A program made the position numbers and the translations under genes. Of a DNA stretch of 26,896 nt, positions 1-6,873 are shown piece by piece. Source of the DNA: an uncultured Bacilli bacterium (GTDB lineage Bacteria; Bacillota_I; Bacilli_A; RF39; UBA660); assembly GCA_947625425.1 (NCBI GenBank), contig CANQOH010000016.1:1-26896 (forward strand). The letters are read 5' to 3'. The first letter of the stretch is position 1. Every line of letters starts with the position of its first letter. The notes beneath the pieces are model-generated. The model was not told the origin of the DNA. It ran no database searches and saw only the letters and a list, made by a program, of their open reading frames with translations.

Positions 1-1742
1 TCCTTTGAAAGTTGTGATAAAGCTATTTCTTTATACACTTCACAATTTTTAAGTAATTCTTTATGGGTACCAATACCAACACATTCACCTTTATCTAGGA
101 CAATTATTTTATCGGCATTCATAATAGTACCTATTCTTTGAGCAACGATTAAACTAGTTGCGTCTTTAGTATATTTTTTTAGTTCTTTACGAAGAACAGC
201 ATCAGTTTTATAGTCTAGGGCTGAGAATGAATCATCAAAGATATAGATTTCAGGATCACGGGCGATAGCTCTAGCAATAGCAAGTCTTTGTTTTTGGCCA
301 CCACTTACATTAGTCCCACCACGAGCGATATGTGATTCATATTTATCTTCCATTTTAGTGACAAAATCAGTTCCCTGAGCAACATCAATAGCTTTTTTAA
401 TTTTATCTAAAGATGGTTTTTTACGACCATTATCTCCATAACTGACATTTTCAGAAACAGTTCCAGTAAACATAACTGCTTTTTGAGGAACATAACCAAT
501 TTTATTATGTAGAGTTTCTTGTTTATATTCTTTAACATTGATACCATCAACTAATACTTCGCCATCAGTAGCATCATAAAATCTTGGGACTAAGTTAATT
601 AAAGTAGATTTACCACTACCAGTTGAACCAATGAAAGCAATTGTTTCACCTTTATTAGCTTTAAATGAGATATCTTTAAGTAAGTACTCATCAGCATCAG
701 GATATTTGAAAGAAACGTTTTTAAATTCAACAGTACCTTTTTCTTTTGGTTCATCATTAAATTTACCATCAGTAATATCAATAGGTTCATCTAAAACTTC
801 ATTAATACGATTAGCTGATACTTGAGCTCTAGGTACCATCATGAAGATCATTGCAAGCATTAAGAATGACATAATAACTTGCATTCCGTAACTAGAGAAT
901 ACGACCATATTACTAAATAAGTTTACTTTTTCAACCATACCAGCTTTAACAATCATTAAAGCACCAATAAAGTAGATACCTAAAGTCAAGAAATGCATTA
1001 CAAAGTTCATCATTGGGTTCATTATCGCAAAACATCTTTGGTTAAATAATTGGGTATTAGTTAAATCATTATTAACTTCTTCAAAACGATTTGATTGAAA
1101 CTCTTCAGCATTAAAAGCTCTAATTACGCGAATACCAGTTAAGTTTTCTCTAGTTACACCATTAACACGATCGATTAATTTTTGAACTTTAGCAAATCGA
1201 GGTAAAACAATAATCATTAAAGCAATAACTGTTGATAATAAGATAACTACGCCAGCAGCGGTTAACATACTCCACTGGATACTCTTATCTATTATTTTCA
1301 TAACTGCCCATACAGCCATAATTGGCGCTTTAATCATCATTTGTAAACCCATACTAATTAACATTTCAATTTGGGTAACATCATTAGTTGTTCTCGTAAT
1401 TAAACTACTAGTAGAAAACTTTTTAATTTCAGCCATACCAAAGTCTTCAACTTTATTAAAGATTTTATTACGAAGAGTTCTTGAGAAACTAGCTGATAGT
1501 TTAGAAGCTAGATAACCAACACCGATAGCTGAAGCTAAACTGCCTAAAGCACAAAGTAACATATAACTACCTTGTTCTAAGATTTCACTCATCTTACTAC
1601 CATCAGTTTGAATAAGTCTAGTAATTGCACTCATATAATCTGGTAATTTTAATTCAATCCAAACTTGGAAAACAATCATAACTAGACAAATAAGAATAAT
1701 TAAAATATCTTGTTTATTAAAATTTTTAAATAACTTTATCAT
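1..1742 (-). CDS. ABC exporter half-transporter, degenerate-site subunit (3' end cut by window)
   Basis: Fused membrane and ATPase domains of a type IV (MsbA/LmrA-like) ABC exporter; 580 codons are visible with no stop before the left edge, so the C-terminus is just missing. Residues 1-320 are hydrophobic helices. The ATPase domain has Walker A GSTGSGKST at 372-380, a signature VSGGQ near 480 and Walker B ending in IFDDSFSALD. Two catalytic positions depart from consensus: the Glu after Walker B is Asp504 and the H-loop His is Gln535 (VAQRIGTI). In heterodimeric exporters of the TM287/288, BmrC/BmrD or LmrC/LmrD kind this pattern marks the subunit with the non-hydrolysing site, so the canonical partner is expected just beyond the left edge. 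The ATG follows the marR stop by one base, with AAAGGA as ribosome-binding site, so the two are co-transcribed. A drug or toxic-compound efflux role is inferred; the substrate is unknown. Confidence 0.93.
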   Translation of the reverse strand, partial: MIKLFKNFNKQDILIILICLVMIVFQVWIELKLPDYMSAITRLIQTDGSKMSEILEQGSYMLLCALGSLASAIGVGYLASKLSASFSRTLRNKIFNKVEDFGMAEIKKFSTSSLITRTTNDVTQIEMLISMGLQMMIKAPIMAVWAVMKIIDKSIQWSMLTAAGVVILLSTVIALMIIVLPRFAKVQKLIDRVNGVTRENLTGIRVIRAFNAEEFQSNRFEEVNNDLTNTQLFNQRCFAIMNPMMNFVMHFLTLGIYFIGALMIVKAGMVEKVNLFSNMVVFSSYGMQVIMSFLMLAMIFMMVPRAQVSANRINEVLDEPIDITDGKFNDEPKEKGTVEFKNVSFKYPDADEYLLKDISFKANKGETIAFIGSTGSGKSTLINLVPRFYDATDGEVLVDGINVKEYKQETLHNKIGYVPQKAVMFTGTVSENVSYGDNGRKKPSLDKIKKAIDVAQGTDFVTKMEDKYESHIARGGTNVSGGQKQRLAIARAIARDPEIYIFDDSFSALDYKTDAVLRKELKKYTKDATSLIVAQRIGTIMNADKIIVLDKGECVGIGTHKELLKNCEVYKEIALSQLSK

Positions 1743-1743
1743 A

Positions 1744-2175
1744 TTAAATCCTTTCTAAGTTTTTAGTAATCTTTTCTAAAACATCACTAAATATAATATA
1801 TTCATCTTGGGTAATATTTTCACCTAATAATTTATTAATTTCAATCATATCATCTTTTAGTTTAGTAGCTATTTCGATAGAGTAATCAGTTAAGACGATA
1901 GAATTACGTCTTGAATCAGTATCTGAACCTTTTCTAATTATAAGATTATTTTTTTCCATACTATTTAAGATAGCTGATAAGGTTGATTTTTTACAAGCTA
2001 TCTTATGTTCAATATCTTTTTGACATACTTCATCTTGATGATCATAGATAAACATAATAATACGCCCTTGAGCTGGGGTTACGCCTAAATTTAATCTTTT
2101 ATAACGAGCTCCTAAAGCACGTAATAAGTTTAAATTTACTGATTTTATTTTTAAAGTTAATAAATTATCGTGCAA
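1744..2175 (-). CDS. MarR-family transcriptional regulator
   Basis: Winged helix-turn-helix regulator of about 143 residues, the usual MarR length. The centre shows the family pattern: a helix with VTPAQGRIIMFI, the recognition region around KKSTLSAILNSMEKNNLI, and a wing with GSDTDSRRNSIVLTD, followed by a long C-terminal dimerisation helix. The longest reading frame starts at GTG 2184, but that GTG is itself the end of the GAGGTG ribosome-binding site. A TTG at 2175 lies 8 bases downstream and is the better start (MHDNLLTLKIK...). The gene is first in an operon with the ABC exporter. A perfect inverted repeat sits between its -10 box and start codon, so it probably represses its own operon and releases it on binding a ligand, as is typical of MarR proteins beside efflux pumps. 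The ligand cannot be read from sequence. Confidence 0.9.
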   Translation of the reverse strand: MHDNLLTLKIKSVNLNLLRALGARYKRLNLGVTPAQGRIIMFIYDHQDEVCQKDIEHKIACKKSTLSAILNSMEKNNLIIRKGSDTDSRRNSIVLTDYSIEIATKLKDDMIEINKLLGENITQDEYIIFSDVLEKITKNLERI

Positions 2176-2187
2176 GATTATCACCTC

Positions 2188-2211
2188 AAATAGTTCTATT
2201 GCGAACTATTT
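2188..2211. promoter_or_regulatory. Putative MarR operator, perfect 9-bp inverted repeat
   Basis: AAATAGTTC and GAACTATTT are exact reverse complements separated by six bases. The repeat lies immediately downstream of the marR -10 box, covering the transcription start and leader, which is a position where a bound repressor would block transcription. It is not followed by a T-run, so it is not a terminator. Confidence 0.75.
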
Positions 2212-2212
2212 A

Positions 2213-2241
2213 ATTATAGTACGGTTATATTAGTATTGCAA
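2213..2241 (-). promoter_or_regulatory. Promoter of marR-ABC operon
   Basis: On the minus strand TTGCAA (2236-2241) is followed after 17 bases by a perfect TATAAT (2213-2218). Both boxes and the spacing fit a housekeeping sigma-A promoter; the operator repeat begins right after the -10 box. Confidence 0.82.
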
Positions 2242-2244
2242 TAG

Positions 2245-2268
2245 AAAAAGAGTAATATTTTTACTCTT
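2245..2268 (-). terminator. Terminator of the first S66 peptidase gene
   Basis: AAGAGTAA (minus strand) pairs with TTACTCTT over an 8-bp stem with a 5-base loop and runs into a T-tract. It lies just past the stop codon at 2279 and only a few bases before the marR -35 box. Confidence 0.8.
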
Positions 2269-2278
2269 CACAAAACTT

Positions 2279-3250
2279 TCATTTTAGGTATTCTAAACTA
2301 CCTTCTTCTTGATTACTGATTACTCTTACTTTAAGGCCATTTATTAAAGTAAATGATGGTTTGACATGACCTAAATCAAAGTTAAAGATAACTTTGATAT
2401 CTGGGATAGCTTTAGCTATTAGTTCCTCATAACTCATATCAACAAAGGTATTAGGGAAACACACTTTACCAATTAAAATAGCTTTAGTATTTTTAAACCA
2501 ACCCGCATTTTTAAATTGTAACAAAGTATTATAAACGCCTTCACTAGTCATATTAAAGATATCAAAGTACCAGATTATTCCTTCATTACCGTATTTGTGA
2601 GTAAACTCTTTGGTCTTATCAAACTTAGTACCAATTAAATCTTTTAAGACTTCTAAACAACCACCAATTAAAATTCCTTGTTCATCTACTTCACCATTAA
2701 TATTTAACCAATTATTTTTTTTCGTAAGTTCATCACTAAAATGTTCAGCTTCCATAAATGGATATTTGTATTGTTTGACTAAGTCCCCTTTTAAGATTTT
2801 AAAGTAATTTAAATATGATCCATGTAAGGGGGTTATATTAAAACCGGACATATTACATGGAGAATAGATAGTAGCTATATCGTAATTAGTAGTTAAGATA
2901 TAGAGTAAACTAGTTGGATCACTACTACCAGCTAACCATTTAGGATGATTCTTTAAGATATTAAAATCGACTTTATCTAACATATCATAGAGGAAATCTC
3001 CACCGCTAGCGATAGCAACCATACTAACAGAATCATCTAAGAATAGACTTTCTAATTCTTTAGCTCTCGTAACTGGATCACTACTTACGACACCACCAGT
3101 ACGAACATTATTAGTTTCTTTGATTTTAAATTTATTTTGTTTAACATTATTAATACTAGTTTCATATTTTTCGATTTTATCTAGAACACCAGCACTACAA
3201 GCTGTAATACCAATAGTATCATTATCTTTTAAATATTTAGGAATAAGCAT
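2279..3250 (-). CDS. S66 family LD-carboxypeptidase/MccF-like serine peptidase
   Basis: Resembles the S66 family, whose members trim the murein tetrapeptide (LdcA) or cleave acyl-adenylate peptides such as processed microcin C (MccF). The length of 323 residues is normal. The start is ATG 3250, placed after AGAGGTG; the in-frame GTG at 3259 is part of that ribosome-binding site. The nucleophile elbow is GSSDPTSLL (Ser110) and the C-terminal GHVKPSFTL supplies His295. The region that usually reads LFLE is IIWYFDIFN here, so the position of the catalytic Glu appears to be Asp230. No signal peptide is visible, so it is probably cytoplasmic. It sits between a nucleotidase gene and the MarR-ABC operon, each with its own signals, so no functional link is certain. 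The family call is firm; the substrate is open. Confidence 0.88.
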   Translation of the reverse strand: MLIPKYLKDNDTIGITACSAGVLDKIEKYETSINNVKQNKFKIKETNNVRTGGVVSSDPVTRAKELESLFLDDSVSMVAIASGGDFLYDMLDKVDFNILKNHPKWLAGSSDPTSLLYILTTNYDIATIYSPCNMSGFNITPLHGSYLNYFKILKGDLVKQYKYPFMEAEHFSDELTKKNNWLNINGEVDEQGILIGGCLEVLKDLIGTKFDKTKEFTHKYGNEGIIWYFDIFNMTSEGVYNTLLQFKNAGWFKNTKAILIGKVCFPNTFVDMSYEELIAKAIPDIKVIFNFDLGHVKPSFTLINGLKVRVISNQEEGSLEYLK

Positions 3251-3268
3251 GATAAACACCTCTTTTTC

Positions 3269-3274
3269 ATTATA
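3269..3274 (-). promoter_or_regulatory. -10 box upstream of first S66 gene
   Basis: A perfect TATAAT on the minus strand about 19 bases before the ATG, just after the T-run of the preceding terminator. No good -35 box is seen 17 bases upstream, so this is a tentative call. Confidence 0.4.
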
Positions 3275-3280
3275 ACAAAT

Positions 3281-3300
3281 AAAAAGAAGAATTACTTCTT
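3281..3300 (-). terminator. Terminator of the nucleotidase gene
   Basis: On the minus strand AAGAAG and CTTCTT form a 6-bp stem with a 5-base loop, followed by a T-run, directly after the stop codon at 3302. Confidence 0.7.
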
Positions 3301-3301
3301 C

Positions 3302-3856
3302 TTAGATATACATATTTTGTATTTTATAATATACTTCTTCCCAAGATGTTACTTTATTAAGTTTACTATTTGGTTCAAAGACAGAATTAAATTGAAAAGT
3401 AGGAATGCCTTTCTTAGCTACCGCTTTACAATTTTTAGTACTGTCATCAATAAATAAATCAATATTTTCTTTTAGACATATTTCAGCTTTATTAGAAGCA
3501 TTAACAATTAATTTATCAAATGGAATATTATTTTTTATTAAATAATTATAACTTGTTTGATATGGATCATTAAATTCTTCACTATTACGAGATGTAATAA
3601 AGATGATTTTATGACCTTCATTTTTTAACTTTTGCAAAATATCAATAACACCATTTTTAAGAGGTGCGATACAAGCAACAGTTTCAAAATGAAGCATAGC
3701 AAAAGTAGAAAAATTAGGTAAAGAATAGAATTCTTTATATGAAGGTTTATTTTGTAATAATTTATTTAAATCTTTATTATAAAATAAAGCAATCATTGGA
3801 ACCATTGTTTCATATGTATTAGTAATTGTATCATCAATATCGATTGCTATGTTCAT
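3302..3856 (-). CDS. HAD-superfamily 5'-nucleotidase, NT5C/YqfW-like
   Basis: A 184-residue haloacid dehalogenase-fold phosphatase. All four HAD motifs are visible: motif I DIDDTI at residues 6-11 with the nucleophilic Asp, motif II FITSR, motif III Lys in NKAEIC, and motif IV LFIDDSTKNC with two acidic metal ligands. This layout and size match the cytosolic 5'(3')-deoxyribonucleotidase type C group, which removes phosphate from (deoxy)nucleoside monophosphates; the true substrate is inferred from family only. The gene is monocistronic, with its own promoter and terminator. The start ATG follows TAGGTGAT. No membrane or signal segments are present. Confidence 0.85.
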   Translation of the reverse strand: MNIAIDIDDTITNTYETMVPMIALFYNKDLNKLLQNKPSYKEFYSLPNFSTFAMLHFETVACIAPLKNGVIDILQKLKNEGHKIIFITSRNSEEFNDPYQTSYNYLIKNNIPFDKLIVNASNKAEICLKENIDLFIDDSTKNCKAVAKKGIPTFQFNSVFEPNSKLNKVTSWEEVYYKIQNMYI

Positions 3857-3873
3857 ACTATCACCTACTATGA

Positions 3874-3902
3874 ATTATATCTTTAAATTTAAAAAAGTAC
3901 AA
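3874..3902 (-). promoter_or_regulatory. Promoter of the nucleotidase gene
   Basis: TTGTAC (3897-3902) and TATAAT (3874-3879) on the minus strand are 17 bases apart. The -35 box is part of the descending arm of the upstream terminator, and the spacer is that terminator's T-run. Confidence 0.75.
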
Positions 3903-3918
3903 TATATTATCGTACTTT
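3891..3918 (-). terminator. Terminator of the small membrane protein gene
   Basis: AAAGTAC and GTACTTT (minus strand) form a 7-bp stem over an 11-base loop, followed by six Ts. The stem starts inside the last codons of the gene that ends at 3907 and overlaps the next promoter. Confidence 0.65.
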
Positions 3919-4248
3919 ATACTTATTGTTGATATCATCATTGTCTGTATATTCATCTTTTTTAACATATTTAGGAATAGCAATACCTTTTTTTGTAAAT
4001 AGATTAACACCATAAAAGATAAGGACAGCTAAATCGATAAAAAAGATTAATAAAAACATAAAATTTAATTTAAATATTCTAATTAAAAAGAACATAATTA
4101 AAGCACTAAAGATAAAACCAACTATACATTTAAATTTAGATGGCTTTTGATAAACTCTTTGATATGGATCTTGTTTACTATTTTCATTAGCTACGGCATA
4201 ACCTTCTAGGAATTTATCAATTATATTCTTATCATTTTGATTTTTCAT
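3907..4248 (-). CDS. Small membrane protein with two transmembrane helices, unknown function
   Basis: A 113-residue protein that I do not recognise. A charged, Asn/Lys-rich N-terminal part of about 38 residues is followed by two hydrophobic helices, roughly 39-57 and 61-84, and a hydrophilic C-terminal tail, so both ends are likely on the cytoplasmic side. ATG 4248 is chosen as start because GTGGTG lies just in front of it; an in-frame ATG at 4275 would add nine residues but has no ribosome-binding site. It has its own promoter and terminator and lies beside a four-helix membrane protein gene on the same strand. Confidence 0.7.
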   Translation of the reverse strand: MKNQNDKNIIDKFLEGYAVANENSKQDPYQRVYQKPSKFKCIVGFIFSALIMFFLIRIFKLNFMFLLIFFIDLAVLIFYGVNLFTKKGIAIPKYVKKDEYTDNDDINNKYKVR

Positions 4249-4266
4249 AAGAATCACCACATCATT

Positions 4267-4295
4267 ATCATACAATATATTCTTATAAAAAACAA
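4267..4295 (-). promoter_or_regulatory. Promoter of the small membrane protein gene
   Basis: TTGTTT (4290-4295) and TATGAT (4267-4272) on the minus strand are separated by 17 bases and lie right after the stop codon of the upstream gene. Confidence 0.6.
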
Positions 4296-4296
4296 T

Positions 4297-4707
4297 TTAT
4301 CTTCTTTTACTATAATACTTTATGAGAATAGTATTTAAAATACTTTGAATTATAATAGTCAAACCAAAGAGTAAAGCGCCAATTATTTCATCAAATAAGA
4401 GACATAATACTAACATAAAAATCATGATATAGGTCATAAAGATGATGGTTAGTACATCAGCCTTACCTTCAATAATTAAATTTAAATTATTCTCTTTTAT
4501 TTCATTATCTTTATATAAGATAACTATTGCTATCATAAACATAATAAAACCAATAATGAATAATAAAGCACCAATTACTTTTAAATGATTAAGATTAAAA
4601 TAGGCAGAAGCACCAAATAATAAAAGAAGGCCACTTAAATAAAGGATTAGGCCTACTATAAAAAAAAGTATAGTTAATGTTTTAATTTTTTTCTTTTTAT
4701 TAGTCAT
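4297..4707 (-). CDS. Four-helix integral membrane protein, unknown function
   Basis: 136 residues, nearly all hydrophobic. A Lys-rich start (KKKK) precedes helices at about 11-32, 42-65, 84-104 and 107-129, and the protein ends in a basic YYSKRR tail, giving an in-in topology by the positive-inside rule. No family motif is apparent. It starts 33 bases after the end of the DUF3592-like gene with GGAAGAG as ribosome-binding site, and no terminator is visible in that gap, so the two are probably co-transcribed and might act at the membrane together. Confidence 0.7.
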   Translation of the reverse strand: MTNKKKKIKTLTILFFIVGLILYLSGLLLLFGASAYFNLNHLKVIGALLFIIGFIMFMIAIVILYKDNEIKENNLNLIIEGKADVLTIIFMTYIMIFMLVLCLLFDEIIGALLFGLTIIIQSILNTILIKYYSKRR

Positions 4708-4740
4708 ACTTCTCTTCCATTCTAATTAACTTAGACTTTT

Positions 4741-5940
4741 TTAATATTCTTTACGTTCAATTATTTCTTTAAAGGTATCATCGATGGTACGCATTTTATT
4801 ATGTAATAAATTAGCTAATTGTTCTAGGTCAATATTTTTCATATTAGTTAAGACAATTTTATATTCAGCATTTGATACTACTAATTTAACTACACTACCA
4901 GCACTATTAATGGTTCTAACGACTTTTTTAATATCTTTTAAATTTAATTCTTGAGCTTTTTTACCCATTTCTTCATATATTAATGAAGTACCAGATATAT
5001 AGAAGTAATTAGGAATAACTCTTTTTTGAACTACTTCAGTAGCTGGTTTTTCTTCTTCTTTAACTTCTTTGATTACTTCTTTTAAAACTTCTTTAATAAC
5101 GTTTTTAATATCATCATCTGATGAATCATTACTGATATTTTGGGAAACTGATTTTTTAACTTTTTCAGCTACTTCATCTAGTGATTTCATATTACTTGCA
5201 TCAACAAATGAAGCTTGTTCTTTTTTCTCTGCTGGTTCATCTTTTTTAACTGGTAATTTATCAGGTGATACAACAGAACTTGTTGGAGCTGGAGTTGATT
5301 CTTTAACTGGAGCAGGTGCTGGAGTTGGTTCAACTACAGGAGCTTCAACTGTTTTTTCTTCTTTTACAGGAGTTTCAGTCTTTTGTGAAACTGATGATTC
5401 TTCTTTTTTAGCTAAAACAGGAATTTCCTCTTCTAATTTTAAATCTGTTTTAGGAATTTCTTTGATTGGTTCTTCAACTGGTTCTACTACTTTAGGTGTT
5501 TCTTTGACTGGTTTTTCAGCTTTAGCTGGAGCCTTAGGAACTGATTCTTTCTTATTCTTTCTAAATAAGTCATAAATTCCTAAGCCACATAAAACTAAAC
5601 CAATTATTGGGCAGATAAAGATTATCTTACTTGTTTTATAAGTTTGAACTGATGTAACACTATTTTCATGATAATAAATAATTATTTTATCATCAACTTC
5701 TATTTTATCTTTATAACGGAAATTATATTCATAAGTTACGCCATTAACAACATAAACTACAGATATATTATTTTTACCTGTACCTTCTTTGTCATTATTT
5801 ACTTCAATAACACTAGCTTCAGTTTTTACTAAATCTCTTTCATTAGCAACAATATATATACATATAATTAATGATAGGACAAGTAAAATCCCAATTACTA
5901 AAAATATTACACTTCTTATATTAATATCACGATCTGTCAT
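4741..5940 (-). CDS. DUF3592-like membrane protein with Pro/Glu/Lys-rich linker and C-terminal globular domain
   Basis: 399 residues. Two transmembrane helices (about 10-32 and 104-126) flank an extracytoplasmic beta-rich segment with VVYVVNGVTYEY and DKIIIYYHENSVTSV, which fits the DUF3592 pattern. Residues about 130-300 are low-complexity repeats rich in Pro, Glu, Lys, Val and Ala, likely a disordered spacer. The last 90 residues form a folded-looking domain (YFYISGTSLIYEE, VVKLVVSNAEYKIVL, an ending amphipathic helix) that might be PH-like, by pattern only. ATG 5940 follows AGAGGTG; GTG 5949 belongs to the ribosome-binding site. The architecture suggests a membrane sensor or scaffold with a long cytoplasmic arm; no function is known to me. 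Confidence 0.75.
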   Translation of the reverse strand: MTDRDINIRSVIFLVIGILLVLSLIICIYIVANERDLVKTEASVIEVNNDKEGTGKNNISVVYVVNGVTYEYNFRYKDKIEVDDKIIIYYHENSVTSVQTYKTSKIIFICPIIGLVLCGLGIYDLFRKNKKESVPKAPAKAEKPVKETPKVVEPVEEPIKEIPKTDLKLEEEIPVLAKKEESSVSQKTETPVKEEKTVEAPVVEPTPAPAPVKESTPAPTSSVVSPDKLPVKKDEPAEKKEQASFVDASNMKSLDEVAEKVKKSVSQNISNDSSDDDIKNVIKEVLKEVIKEVKEEEKPATEVVQKRVIPNYFYISGTSLIYEEMGKKAQELNLKDIKKVVRTINSAGSVVKLVVSNAEYKIVLTNMKNIDLEQLANLLHNKMRTIDDTFKEIIERKEY

Positions 5941-5968
5941 AATAAACACCTCTTATTATTCCACTATG

Positions 5969-5974
5969 ATTATA
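5969..5974 (-). promoter_or_regulatory. -10 box upstream of the DUF3592-like gene
   Basis: A perfect TATAAT on the minus strand about 29 bases before the ATG, with only a T-rich, poor -35 match 17 bases upstream. Confidence 0.4.
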
Positions 5975-5990
5975 ACATAAACATTTTATA

Positions 5991-6017
5991 AAAAAAAGTA
6001 GCTTTTAGTAAGCTACT
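5991..6017 (-). terminator. Terminator of the anchored protein gene
   Basis: AGTAGC/GCTACT stem (extendable by an A-T pair) followed by at least seven Ts on the minus strand. The ascending arm includes the last codons and the stop of the gene ending at 6005. Confidence 0.8.
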
Positions 6018-6802
6018 AATGATTTTAAAATATATTTATTATTAACTATTTTATATGTTACTTTAAGATGATATATTACTAAGTTGGTTGGATAATCATT
6101 TTTATCACTCTCTAAATATTGATTAATAAGAGCTGTATCATCATCTTCAGGATTATCTTCGTGAATAACATCAATAATTAATTCATAATTATCATCAGTT
6201 TTAGTAATTGATGCAGCTTTAAAAGCAGTATAGATAGTTGGAAGTCCTGAAGCCATAGTACCATAAATAATGTTATCTTTTAGATAATCAGTAGAATATC
6301 CTAAAACGGTATAATCAGGATTTGTTGGTAGGGCTTCATCAAACATACTTTGATAGAATTCTTTAAAGTATGAGAATTCGACACCAGCTGAACCAGTTAC
6401 TTCTTCACCACTTGGTGAAGCATCATATTTTAGTTTATCTGTACTACCTGATTTAAAAACATAGTACCAAGCTAATCTTAGTTTGGTTTTGGCATCTAAT
6501 AGTTCAACATTATTTCTTCTATTAGAAGCAATGATTGTATCATCGTCATTCATACCAGTTGTTGGAAAAGCCATCATAAAAGTATTTAATTCGTTGTTAG
6601 CTTTAATTTTATCAAAGAAAATGGTTTCTGGTTTTGGTTCTTCAGGTTGTTTTTCTTCATTCTTTTCTTCATTCTTTTCTTCGACTTTTTGATTACTTTC
6701 AGCTTCTTTGTTGGCATAATTTCTACCTAAGAAGAAACCGATAGCACAAGATGCGACTAGTAAAATAACAATTAAACATGTTAATAAAACTTTTTTATTC
6801 AT
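6005..6802 (-). CDS. Membrane-anchored extracellular protein or lipoprotein, unknown function
   Basis: 265 residues with a basic N-terminus (MNKK) and a hydrophobic segment up to residue 26. Within it VASC at 16-19 fits a lipobox, so Cys19 could be lipidated; the segment continues hydrophobic after Cys, so an uncleaved signal anchor is equally possible. A Glu/Lys/Pro-rich spacer (31-60) then leads to a globular domain of about 200 residues exposed outside the cell. That domain has no motif I can name; it contains a small acidic segment near NPEDDDTAL and an ending beta-rich stretch (YHLKVTYKIVNNKYIL). The start has AGGTGATAAT in front. It is monocistronic. Confidence 0.75.
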   Translation of the reverse strand: MNKKVLLTCLIVILLVASCAIGFFLGRNYANKEAESNQKVEEKNEEKNEEKQPEEPKPETIFFDKIKANNELNTFMMAFPTTGMNDDDTIIASNRRNNVELLDAKTKLRLAWYYVFKSGSTDKLKYDASPSGEEVTGSAGVEFSYFKEFYQSMFDEALPTNPDYTVLGYSTDYLKDNIIYGTMASGLPTIYTAFKAASITKTDDNYELIIDVIHEDNPEDDDTALINQYLESDKNDYPTNLVIYHLKVTYKIVNNKYILKSLVAY

Positions 6803-6824
6803 ATTATCACCTATTCTATATAAA

Positions 6825-6833
6825 ATTATAGCA
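6825..6833 (-). promoter_or_regulatory. Extended -10 promoter of the anchored protein gene
   Basis: TGCTATAAT on the minus strand is a perfect extended -10 element (TGnTATAAT). The -35 region is T-rich without a clear box, which the extended element can offset. Confidence 0.6.
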
Positions 6834-6838
6834 TATAA

Positions 6839-6873
6839 AAAATAAAATACCTATACTTTAGGTACTTTATTTT
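6839..6873 (-). terminator. Terminator of the aspS operon
   Basis: A 15-bp stem (one G-T pair) with a 5-base loop at the end of the gene ending at 6851. The arms carry an A-run on one side and a T-run on the other, so the hairpin ends in a T-tract on the minus strand and is nearly symmetric. Confidence 0.75.

Noticed and set aside
631..825. Plus-strand and minus-strand frames of about 63 residues inside the ABC transporter gene
   Set aside because: They overlap the ATPase domain, which is clearly coded in another frame by its Walker and signature motifs.
5069..5575. Long plus-strand open frame (168 residues, Ser/Thr/Gly-rich)
   Set aside because: It is the antisense of the low-complexity Pro/Glu/Lys linker of the DUF3592-like gene; the composition explains the open frame, and there is no ribosome-binding site or promoter.
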